A DNA stretch of 35,192 nucleotides from Myxococcus llanfairpwllgwyngyllgogerychwyrndrobwllllantysiliogogogochensis (lineage in GTDB: Bacteria > Myxococcota > Myxococcia > Myxococcales > Myxococcaceae), in NCBI RefSeq assembly GCF_006636215.1, contig NZ_VIFM01000106.1:1-35192 (forward strand), read 5' to 3'. Shown one piece after another: positions 21,477-28,584 of this stretch. Within the stretch, counting starts at the first letter, position 1. Every line of letters starts with the position of its first letter. The translations under genes were made by a program, and so were the position numbers. The notes under the pieces were generated by a model that was given only the letters and a program-made list of their open reading frames with translations, had not been told where the DNA came from and searched no databases.

Positions 21477-24008
21477 ATGGACTCGGAGCCAACGACGACA
21501 TCGACGCGGAGTGAGCGCCGCTGGATGCGACGCGTGGAGCGGAGCCTCGGGGCCCTGGCAACACGCAGTCACCAGCGGCCCATTCTCGCCTTGGGCCTGG
21601 CGCTGCTCCTGGCGGCGGTGGGGGGCTTCTTCGCTCGCAACCTCAAGCTCAACGCGAACCTGGTGGACCTGCTTCCGAACTCATTCGAGAGCGTGCAGGA
21701 CCTGCACGAGTTGGAGACGCGCTTCGGCGCACTCGGCTGGGTGTCGGTGGTGGGCGAAGGAGGAGACGCCGCTTCGCTTCGCCGCTTCGCGGATGACCTG
21801 GCACCCAAGCTCCAGGCGCTGCCCGGCGTGCGCTTCGTGGAGAAGGAGCGCACGGGCGCCTTCTTCCGCGACAGGGCGCTCTACTTCCTGTCGGAAGAGG
21901 ACCTGCGAGAGGTCCACCGTCGGCTCGCCGCGCGGCTCCAATGGGAGCGCCAGCAGGCCAACCCCCTCTATGTGCCGCTGGTGGACGAGCCCGAGCCGAC
22001 GCTCGATTTCTCCGACCTGGAGGCGAAGTACGGCGGCGCCGCGGGACAGAAGCTGTCCTCCGCGAAGGACGACTACTACCTGGACGCGAAGGCCCGGCGC
22101 GTCGTCGTGCTCGTCAAGCCGGAGATGACGTCGGCGGACCTCGCCTACTCGCGCCGCATCGTGGACGAGGTGCGCGGGCTGCTCGACGCTCAGGAGCTGT
22201 CCAAGTACGGCCCCGACTTCCGGGTGGAAATCACCGGCACCTTCCAGAAGAAGCTGGACCAGCAGAAGCAGATCATCCGCGACATCGCGGTGTCGTCGGC
22301 CGTGGCCATGGCGCTGATGCTGCTCTACCTGCTCTTCCACTTCCGCAGCGCGCTGGCGGTGGGGCTCGTGCTGACGCCGGTGGGCGTGGGCCTGGCATGG
22401 ACATACGGCCTGGTGGCCCTGGTGTACGGACAGGTCAATCTCTTGACGGGCTTCCTGGGCGCCATCCTCGGCGGCCTGGGCGTGGAGCACGGCATCCACC
22501 TGTTGGGCCGCTACCTGCACCTGCGCACGGAGGGCGAGTCCTCCGTGGAGGCCACGCGCGAGTCCTTCACGCACACCGGCGGCGCGGCCCTGGTGTCCGC
22601 GCTGGTGGCGGCGCTCACCTTCTTCGTGCTGGGGACGTCCCGGCTGCGCGCGTTCCGGGAGTTCGGCGTCATCGCGGGCATCGGCATGCTCGTGCTCATC
22701 GCCGCGTACGTGCTGGTGCTGCCCGCGCTGCTGGGACTCACGGCGCGCTGGGGCTGGCGTCCGAAGCGTGCGGCCGTCGCGCCGAGCGAGTCCCCTTTCG
22801 GGCGCGTGCTGGTGCGGCACCGCTACGTCATCACCGGCGTCTCGGCGGTGCTGTTGGTGGGGCTGCTGACGCAGGTGCCTCGGGTGCGCTTCGACTACAA
22901 CTTCGGGACGCTCGAGGACCAGGACCTGCCCTCGTTCGTGCTCGACAAGCAGGTGAACGAAATCATCGGCTATTCGCAGACGCCGGTCGTCGTCCTCACG
23001 AAGAGCACACAAGAGGAACACGCGATGGCGTCCGCCCTGGCCCGGCGTCAGCGCGAGCGGGGCAAGGACTCCACCATCGACTTCGTGGCCTCGCTGTCGT
23101 CGCTCGTGCCCCAGGACCAGCCGCGCAAGCAGGCCGTGCTCCAGGACATCCACCGCCTGCTCGAGAACGTCCCTGAAGAGCGCCTGTCGCCCGAGCAGCG
23201 CACGCAACTGGTGGAGCTGCGTCGTCAGAGCGAGGCCCGGCCCTTCACGCTCGAGGACCTTCCGCCGAGCGTGCGTCAGCAGTTCATGGGACGCGAGGGG
23301 ACACCCGGGAGCTTCGTGCTGGTGTACCCGGCGGTGGACCAGTCTGACGGGCAGGCCGTGCGGGCCCTGGCGCGCGAGGTGCGCGGTGCCCCGACGCTGG
23401 ATGGGGGGCGCGTGTCCGCGGCGGGTGAGGCCATGGTGATGGCGGACCTGCTGGACATGGTGACACACGAGGCGCCGCTCATCCTCGGAGGCACGACGCT
23501 GGCGGTGCTGCTCGCCATGTGGATGACCTTGGGCGGGCTGCGCATGGCGGTGCTGTGCCTCTTGCCCACGGTGGTGTCGCTGCTCGCGCTGATTGGCCTG
23601 ATGCCGCTGGTGGGGGTGGAGTTCAACTATCTGAACATCCTCATCATCCCGGTGCTCATCGGGACGACGGTGGACGCGGGCGTGCATCTGCTGACACGCC
23701 TGGCGTCACCGGGCAGCGACTTCGTGGAGGTCTACTCGGAGACAGGTCGGGCCATCGCGGGGGGCCTGCTGACGAGCGCCATGGGCTTCGGCGCGCTCTT
23801 CCTGGCCAGGCATCCAGGCCTGAACTCCGTGGGGGCACTGGCCAGTATGGGCTTCGCCACCAATCTACTCGTCATGCTGGTGGCCTTTCCCGCGCTGCTG
23901 CTGGTGCTGACGGAGCGACGGAGGCGTCGGCACCGGGCGCGAATGGATTCGGAAGTGAAGGAACGGGCGGCGGCGGGGGCACCTGGCCCCGAGCACGCCA
24001 CCCCTTGA
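21477..24008 (+). CDS. MMPL/RND-family lipid-type transporter, paralogue
   Basis: An 843-residue protein clearly homologous along its whole length to the 18591-21068 product. It shares QVNLLTGFLGAILGGLGVEHG, QKKLDQQKQIIRDIA-like and GYSQTPVVVLT segments, with the same RND topology and GTTVDAGVHLLTRLA motif. It differs mainly at the N-terminus and the charged C-terminal tail. Likely a proton-driven exporter of lipids or other hydrophobic compounds. The ATG at 21477 gives an N-terminus that aligns with the paralogue; an ATG at 21522 is the alternative. The stop is 35 bases from the following lipoprotein gene, so they may be co-transcribed. Confidence 0.9.
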   Translation: MDSEPTTTSTRSERRWMRRVERSLGALATRSHQRPILALGLALLLAAVGGFFARNLKLNANLVDLLPNSFESVQDLHELETRFGALGWVSVVGEGGDAASLRRFADDLAPKLQALPGVRFVEKERTGAFFRDRALYFLSEEDLREVHRRLAARLQWERQQANPLYVPLVDEPEPTLDFSDLEAKYGGAAGQKLSSAKDDYYLDAKARRVVVLVKPEMTSADLAYSRRIVDEVRGLLDAQELSKYGPDFRVEITGTFQKKLDQQKQIIRDIAVSSAVAMALMLLYLLFHFRSALAVGLVLTPVGVGLAWTYGLVALVYGQVNLLTGFLGAILGGLGVEHGIHLLGRYLHLRTEGESSVEATRESFTHTGGAALVSALVAALTFFVLGTSRLRAFREFGVIAGIGMLVLIAAYVLVLPALLGLTARWGWRPKRAAVAPSESPFGRVLVRHRYVITGVSAVLLVGLLTQVPRVRFDYNFGTLEDQDLPSFVLDKQVNEIIGYSQTPVVVLTKSTQEEHAMASALARRQRERGKDSTIDFVASLSSLVPQDQPRKQAVLQDIHRLLENVPEERLSPEQRTQLVELRRQSEARPFTLEDLPPSVRQQFMGREGTPGSFVLVYPAVDQSDGQAVRALAREVRGAPTLDGGRVSAAGEAMVMADLLDMVTHEAPLILGGTTLAVLLAMWMTLGGLRMAVLCLLPTVVSLLALIGLMPLVGVEFNYLNILIIPVLIGTTVDAGVHLLTRLASPGSDFVEVYSETGRAIAGGLLTSAMGFGALFLARHPGLNSVGALASMGFATNLLVMLVAFPALLLVLTERRRRRHRARMDSEVKERAAAGAPGPEHATP

Positions 24009-24043
24009 GCTGAAGTGACGCACACCCACGGAAGGAGGAGGCA

Positions 24044-24511
24044 ATGGCGAAGCACATGAGGCGGTGGATGTGGGCGGGTGCCATGGCGGGTACCCTGGCA
24101 CTGGGCTCGGCGTGCAGTTCCACGGAGGCACCTGTCATGGTGGCCCAGACGGACCCGAATACCTCGGGGCAGCCCGCGACGGGCGGCTCCGGGAGTACGA
24201 CGACTCCGGACACGACAACGCAGGACCCGACGATGATGGACCCGACGCAGACGGCGCCGGGCACGGTGCCCAGCACGCCACAGCAGAACCCCGGCAGCAG
24301 CACCACGACGACGCCGGGAGACACCACCACGACGACGCCGGGAGACACCACCACGACGACCCCGGACACGACGACGTCCGCGCCGGGGACCACGCCCACG
24401 CTCGACGGTGACGCGGGCATGGGTGGCTCGGGCGTGGTGCCGGGCACCACGGATGACGACACGTTCCAGCCGCCCGCGGGCGGCGCGGTGATGGACGGCG
24501 GAACCTTCTGA
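24044..24511 (+). CDS. Low-complexity Thr/Pro/Gly lipoprotein
   Basis: A 155-residue lipoprotein with signal ending GSAC (Cys24). Most of the mature chain is Thr-, Pro-, Gly- and Asp-rich and should be disordered, with the repeat (T)TTTTPGD from a 24-bp tandem repeat. GGAAGGAGGAGG directly before the ATG gives an unusually strong ribosome site, so it is probably abundant. The composition resembles the 25525-26046 product, and both contain GTGGxG-type segments. Function unknown; possibly a spacer or surface polymer. A terminator follows at 24538. Confidence 0.7.
   Translation: MAKHMRRWMWAGAMAGTLALGSACSSTEAPVMVAQTDPNTSGQPATGGSGSTTTPDTTTQDPTMMDPTQTAPGTVPSTPQQNPGSSTTTTPGDTTTTTPGDTTTTTPDTTTSAPGTTPTLDGDAGMGGSGVVPGTTDDDTFQPPAGGAVMDGGTF
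24301..24360 (+). repeat. 24-bp tandem repeat, 2.5 copies
   Basis: CACCACGACGACGCCGGGAG ACAC repeats exactly at 24301-24324 and 24325-24348, with a half copy to 24360. It lies inside the Thr-rich lipoprotein gene and keeps the frame, so copy number could vary without breaking the gene. Confidence 0.9.
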
Positions 24512-24537
24512 CGCCACACGCGACACGAGGTTGACGA

Positions 24538-24574
24538 GGCGGGGGCGGCCTTCAGGGCGGCCCCCGCCTCTTGT
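24538..24574 (+). terminator. Terminator after the Thr-rich lipoprotein gene
   Basis: GGCGGGGGC (24538-24546) pairs with GCCCCCGCC (24560-24568), with further GC pairing in the inner part, followed by TCTTGT. It lies 27 bases past the stop. Confidence 0.65.
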
Positions 24575-24643
24575 CGAACGAGCGGCCTTCACGAGTCAGG
24601 ACCGCTGGACAGCGCCTCGCGCGCCTGCTTTGTCGCGCGAGTG

Positions 24644-25357
24644 ATGGACACCGAGCCCCCCCGCATCCTCTCGCTCCACGTGGGCCTGCCCCGCGAGTTC
24701 GGCACGCCGGGTGCCGTGGACCCGCTGGAGCGGCCGTGGACCAGCGCCATCCACAAGGAGCCCGTGCTGGGGCCCGTGTGGCTGTCGCGCACGGGGCTGG
24801 CCGGAGATGGCCAGGCGGACCTGCGGGTGCATGGGGGATTGGAGAAGGCGGTGCTCGCGTACCCCGCCTCGCACCACGCATTCTGGCGCGAACAGTTGGC
24901 CCGTGAGGACGTGGGCCCTGGCGCCTTCGGTGAGAACTGGGTCGTCTCCGGTGGCGCCGAGGACAGCGTCTGCATTGGCGACGTGCTGCGGGTGGGTGGC
25001 GCCCGCGTGCAGGTGTCGCAGCCGCGTCAGCCCTGTTGGAAGCCCGCGCGGCGCTGGCGGCACAAGGAGCTGGCGCTGCTGCTCCAGCGGACGGGACGCA
25101 CGGGTTGGTACTACCGCGTGCTGGAAGAAGGCGAGGTCCGTGCGGGCGACGCGCTGGAGCTGGTGGAGCGTCCCTTCCCCGCGTTCACCGTCGCGTTCGC
25201 CAACCTGGCGATGCATGAGCACCGGCGGGAGGATGCCGCCGCGCTGGCGGAGTGTCCTCTGCTGACGCCGGGGTGGCGCGAGTCCCTGCGCCGCCGTTCC
25301 CAGGGCACTCGCGGGGATGACCAACCCCGGCTGGTGGGCCCGAACAAAGACGGCTGA
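24644..25357 (+). CDS. MOSC domain protein (YiiM-like)
   Basis: A 237-residue cytoplasmic protein. The MOSC signature runs through GDGQADLRVHGGLEKAVLAYP, GAFGENWVVSGG, VCIGDVLRVGGARVQVSQPRQPCWKP (Cys131) and the terminal WYYRVLEEGEVRAGD. Like YiiM it is a stand-alone MOSC protein, a family that binds the molybdenum cofactor and reduces N-hydroxylated substrates. The ATG at 24644 immediately follows a GTG at 24641 that could also initiate. No molybdopterin genes are in view. Confidence 0.9.
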   Translation: MDTEPPRILSLHVGLPREFGTPGAVDPLERPWTSAIHKEPVLGPVWLSRTGLAGDGQADLRVHGGLEKAVLAYPASHHAFWREQLAREDVGPGAFGENWVVSGGAEDSVCIGDVLRVGGARVQVSQPRQPCWKPARRWRHKELALLLQRTGRTGWYYRVLEEGEVRAGDALELVERPFPAFTVAFANLAMHEHRREDAAALAECPLLTPGWRESLRRRSQGTRGDDQPRLVGPNKDG

Positions 25358-25524
25358 AAGACAGTCGCGCGCGGACAAGGTCCTCACGTGCTGCTTCCTG
25401 CCTTTGCCCGGGGAGCAGGCAGCCGGAGGGGCGTCCGCTGCAGGTCGCGATTTGGCTGCTCACGTTCTCGACCAGCAGCAGCCAGCCACACCACCAACCC
25501 AACCTTTCCAGTGGGAGAACCACC

Positions 25525-26046
25525 ATGAAGAAGTTCCTGAAGACGAAGCTCGTCCTGGGTTCGCTCGCCGCCGGCGCTCTCGTGTTTGGTACCGCCTGCA
25601 AGTCCGACTCGAGCGCGAAGCGCGACGACACGACGGCCCCGACGACGGACACGGGCACCACGACGGGCAGCGAGACGACGACGCCACCCGCGGGCACCAC
25701 GCCGGACCCTGGCACGGGCGGCACGGGCATGGATGACCCGACGATGAGTCCACCGCCAGCCACGGACCCTTCCGTGGACCCGGGCACGGGCGGCACGGGC
25801 GTGGATGACCCGTCCACGAGTCCGCCCTCCGGGCAGGACCCGACGCTGAGCCCGCCCACGGGCCAGGACCCGACGCTGGACCCGGGCACGGGTGGCTCGG
25901 GCACGCTGGACCCCGCGGATGACACCGCCGTCGACCCCGGCACGCGCGGGGATGGCGACCTGACGCCTGACTCCAGCGACCGCGAGGACCCGTACGCGCC
26001 CGACACCAGCGCGCCCCGCGAGCCGGAGTCCGGCCGCAAGCAGTAG
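25525..26046 (+). CDS. Low-complexity Pro/Thr/Gly/Asp lipoprotein
   Basis: A 173-residue lipoprotein: signal MKKFLKTKLVLGSLAAGALVF, lipobox FGTAC (Cys25). The rest is disordered, with DPGTGGTGVDDPS-like and SPPxGQDPTL segments recurring three or four times. GGGAG is 7 bases before the ATG. It is similar in design to the 24044 lipoprotein, and its DPGTG element recurs in the 71-residue product at 26197-26412. A perfect 12-bp hairpin follows. No enzymatic domain; probably surface-exposed or a cell-envelope spacer. Confidence 0.7.
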   Translation: MKKFLKTKLVLGSLAAGALVFGTACKSDSSAKRDDTTAPTTDTGTTTGSETTTPPAGTTPDPGTGGTGMDDPTMSPPPATDPSVDPGTGGTGVDDPSTSPPSGQDPTLSPPTGQDPTLDPGTGGSGTLDPADDTAVDPGTRGDGDLTPDSSDREDPYAPDTSAPREPESGRKQ

Positions 26047-26070
26047 CCCCGCGCTGAATCGAGCGCACCC

Positions 26071-26100
26071 GATGCCCGCGCCCCGACCGGCGCGGGCATC
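26071..26100 (+). terminator. Perfect terminator hairpin after the Gly/Asp lipoprotein
   Basis: GATGCCCGCGCC (26071-26082) and GGCGCGGGCATC (26089-26100) form a perfect 12-bp stem with a 6-base loop, 24 bases past the stop. Confidence 0.75.
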
Positions 26101-26146
26101 ACCATTTCTGGCGAGCGGCACTGGCTCGGACACGTCCGACAGCAAA

Positions 26147-26174
26147 AGGCCCGCGCCCTTTCGGACGCGGGCCT
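26147..26174 (-). terminator. Terminator for the 71-residue protein gene
   Basis: AGGCCCGCG (26147-26155) and CGCGGGCCT (26166-26174) form a 9-bp stem. Read on the minus strand it is followed by TTTTGC, a short U tract, 22 bases past the stop of the gene at 26197. Confidence 0.75.
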
Positions 26175-26196
26175 CGCGCACTCCATCTCATGACGT

Positions 26197-26412
26197 TCAG
26201 CTCACACTCGTCCCGGGATAGCGGCCGGGGTTCATCTGCGGCTCGATGATGAGCGGATCCTCATCCGCCCCGGGGGTGCCTCCGGGCCCCGTGCCCGGGT
26301 CCAACGTCGGAGGTGCGCGGCGCGGTGAGGACTCGTCCTCGGTTCCCGCCTCGCGCTTGGGGATGGTGGGAAGGGCATCGGGCGGAATGTGCAGCACGTC
26401 TTTCTTGCTCAT
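26197..26412 (-). CDS. 71-residue protein with DPGTG-type segments
   Basis: A small protein starting MSKKDVLHIPPDALPTIPK with AAAGGAGG before the ATG at 26410-26412, which marks it as a real gene. It has no signal peptide or membrane segment. The body is Pro/Gly/Asp/Glu-rich and disordered (LDPGTGPGGTPGADEDPL). The wording echoes the neighbouring lipoproteins at 24044 and 25525, but this one is cytoplasmic by sequence. The longer upstream reading is not supported because it has no ribosome site. Function unknown. Confidence 0.7.
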   Translation of the reverse strand: MSKKDVLHIPPDALPTIPKREAGTEDESSPRRAPPTLDPGTGPGGTPGADEDPLIIEPQMNPGRYPGTSVS

Positions 26413-26536
26413 GACGGCCTCCTTTCCCTCAACGTGGACGCCGTCCCTGCTCCGAGCAGCAAGCCCCTGCTTGAATGGTTGGCCAGGTATTGGCAGCGTC
26501 CCCGCCCGAAACCTTCTCAAACCGGAGCCCTCCGCC

Positions 26537-26989
26537 ATGCGCCGTCTCCTCACGGTCCTCGCCGTTCTTCACCTCACCGCCTGCGCCACCACCCACACCA
26601 ACGACCCGAGCAACCCCTCCGGGCCCGTCCCCCGCCCCGTGCCGCCCGACGCCAGCGAGGCGCGCCGGCTGGGCGCCGAGGCCGACAAGTTGCTGGAGGA
26701 CGGCCGCTACGAGGACGCGCTCTTCCTCTACCGCAAGGCCTGGGCCGACGGCTTCCGCCACCCCGACGCGCTCTACTACGCCGGTGTCATCGCCGCGCGC
26801 GCCGGCAGCCAGGACGAAGCCATCATCTGGCTGGAGCGCGCCGCCGACCAGGGCTTCGCCGCCACCACGTCGCTGACCACCGAGCCGTCGCTCGAGTCCG
26901 TGCGCCAGCACACCTCCTGGGCTCGCATCGCGGAGAAGGTCGCCGCCAACGCGCGCAAGGACGCACCCGCCGCCGCCACCCAGAACTGA
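26537..26989 (+). CDS. TPR lipoprotein
   Basis: A 150-residue lipoprotein with lipobox LTAC (Cys16). After a Pro-rich linker come two or three tetratricopeptide-like helical pairs: RRLGAEADKLLEDGRYEDALFLYRKAW, then GFRHPDALYYAGVIAARAGSQDEAIIWLERAADQGF. A final helix includes RQHTSWARIAEKVAAN. TPR lipoproteins usually act as periplasmic or outer-membrane scaffolds. It is divergent from the 71-residue protein gene with a 124-base gap. The ATG at 26537 places the signal peptide correctly. No partner is identifiable nearby. Confidence 0.8.
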   Translation: MRRLLTVLAVLHLTACATTHTNDPSNPSGPVPRPVPPDASEARRLGAEADKLLEDGRYEDALFLYRKAWADGFRHPDALYYAGVIAARAGSQDEAIIWLERAADQGFAATTSLTTEPSLESVRQHTSWARIAEKVAANARKDAPAAATQN

Positions 26990-27077
26990 ACCTCTCTTCA
27001 ACTTCCGTGGCCTGATGCCTCCGGGTCACGAAAGCCTCACGTCACTGCAAGTCATTGCGGCAAGGGCAGGCAGGCGG

Positions 27078-27101
27078 ACGAGCGAAAGTCCTCTCGCTCG
27101 T
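27078..27101 (+). terminator. Hairpin after the TPR lipoprotein
   Basis: ACGAGCGA (27078-27085) and TCGCTCGT (27094-27101) form an 8-bp stem with an 8-base loop, about 90 bases past the stop. It could be a terminator or part of the next gene's leader. Confidence 0.3.
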
Positions 27102-27240
27102 GACTCCGCGCGACGTGGAGCACGGGCCGGCAGGCACCCGGGGTCGGTGGCACCTTCAAGGCGAAGCGCGCTTTCCTGACAAGACGCGGAGACATGCCCT
27201 GTCCCCGGATGAACCGTCGTCCCAACCCGAGAGAGGCGTG

Positions 27241-28515
27241 ATGAGTGTGAAGTTGCTGCTGGCCGGCCGGCGTGGAGGGGATGTGCCCTTCACGCCGTCA
27301 TCCGAGAACGCGCGCTCCTGGTTGCGGCAGGTGGAGCAATGGTTTCAGGGGAACGCGAAAGAATGGCTGGAGAGCAGTCATCTGAGCACCGGCCCCCACG
27401 GCGCGCCGATGCTGCGACTGCGATTGCATCCAGCGGCGGGCGAAGTCTCCATCCTCGCGGCCAGCGGCGCGCGCGTCGTCATCTCCGCGGAGACGACGGC
27501 GGTGGGCCCGGGCTACCACGTCTTCCTCTGTGACTTGCTCAAGGCGATGGGTCAATCGCTGGACCTGCACTGGGCGGAAGCCGACGAGGCGATGGGCGTG
27601 GGAGACCCCACGGGCTACTTCCACACGGACGACGCGGGCCCGGTGGAAGTCCACATGCTCGCGTGGCTCCAGGAGTCCGTGGGACAGGTGCTGCGGCTGC
27701 GCAGCCGGGGTGAGTCGGGCTTCGCGATGTCGATGCGCTTCGGCCACACCTTCGAGTATCCCGGCGCGCTCCTGACGCCGCTGGGCCCTCGGGACGAGCG
27801 GTGGATGCGGCGCGTGTACGAGGACCCTCGGCTGGGCATGGATGTGTTTCCCTGGTGGAAGCAGGGCGTGGGCGCGCACGCGCGGCTGGGCCGGGCCCTG
27901 TGCCGGCTGTGGACGGAGGTCGTGTGGCGCCCGCCGCTGTTGGACGAAGAGCGCCGGCTCTTGCGCGAGGTGGCGCGCGCGCTGGAGCTGGCGTGGCGCG
28001 AGGACCCGGAGCTGGCGTACCCGTGGCGCGAGTGGCGCGAGGTGCTCGGCTACCTGGGCGTGGGTGGAACGCTCGCGGAGCTCGTCCACCGGCACGCGGC
28101 GTTCCACGCGGCGAGGGGGCCGTCCATCGGCTACCGGCGGGGCGCGGTGCAGGTGGCGCTGCCGGCGGGCTGGGAGATTCGAATCCCGGGCTCGCTGGCG
28201 GAGGCGCACCTGGAGGACGGCACCTGGGTGGCCAGGGACCATCGGCGCAGCGTGCGCTTCGTTCCCCTGGAGGACGCGACGGAGGACAGCCTGGCGCCCA
28301 CCACCGCGGAGCGCCGGGCCATGGAGCTGGAGTACCGGGGCGAGCGGGTGAGCGGCCGCGCCTCGCTGCACATGGAGCCGGGCGAGTGCCGGCTGACGGC
28401 GGTGTGCAGCTCGGGCAGGCACCGGGCGCTGTGCGTGGTGAGCTTCGACGACCCGGAAGAGGAGGACTGGGCGCTGGGGACCTGGCGCTCACTGGACCAC
28501 GCTGTCGCTGCTTGA
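27241..28515 (+). CDS. Hypothetical cytoplasmic protein, DUF-type
   Basis: A 424-residue protein with no signal peptide or membrane segment. I do not recognise the family. The first third alternates strands and helices (MSVKLLLAGRRGG; PMLRLRLHPAAGEVSILAA; GPGYHVFLCDLLKAMG). The middle is helix-rich with many Trp residues (RWMRRVYEDPRLGMDVFPWW). From about 290 the pattern changes to strands, with VALPAGWEIRIPGSLAEAHLEDGTW, suggesting a second beta domain ending near the C-terminus. Codon use matches the window. The ATG at 27241 lies where the conserved-looking sequence begins; the open frame continues upstream as noise. It is followed by glgX with a 69-base gap, so they may be co-transcribed. 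Confidence 0.72.
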   Translation: MSVKLLLAGRRGGDVPFTPSSENARSWLRQVEQWFQGNAKEWLESSHLSTGPHGAPMLRLRLHPAAGEVSILAASGARVVISAETTAVGPGYHVFLCDLLKAMGQSLDLHWAEADEAMGVGDPTGYFHTDDAGPVEVHMLAWLQESVGQVLRLRSRGESGFAMSMRFGHTFEYPGALLTPLGPRDERWMRRVYEDPRLGMDVFPWWKQGVGAHARLGRALCRLWTEVVWRPPLLDEERRLLREVARALELAWREDPELAYPWREWREVLGYLGVGGTLAELVHRHAAFHAARGPSIGYRRGAVQVALPAGWEIRIPGSLAEAHLEDGTWVARDHRRSVRFVPLEDATEDSLAPTTAERRAMELEYRGERVSGRASLHMEPGECRLTAVCSSGRHRALCVVSFDDPEEEDWALGTWRSLDHAVAA

Positions 28516-28584
28516 CGGTTGCCGGTACGCGGGGGCCATCCCACATTCAGCGGGCCATTTCCTTGAGAGGAATCGAGAGCCCGC

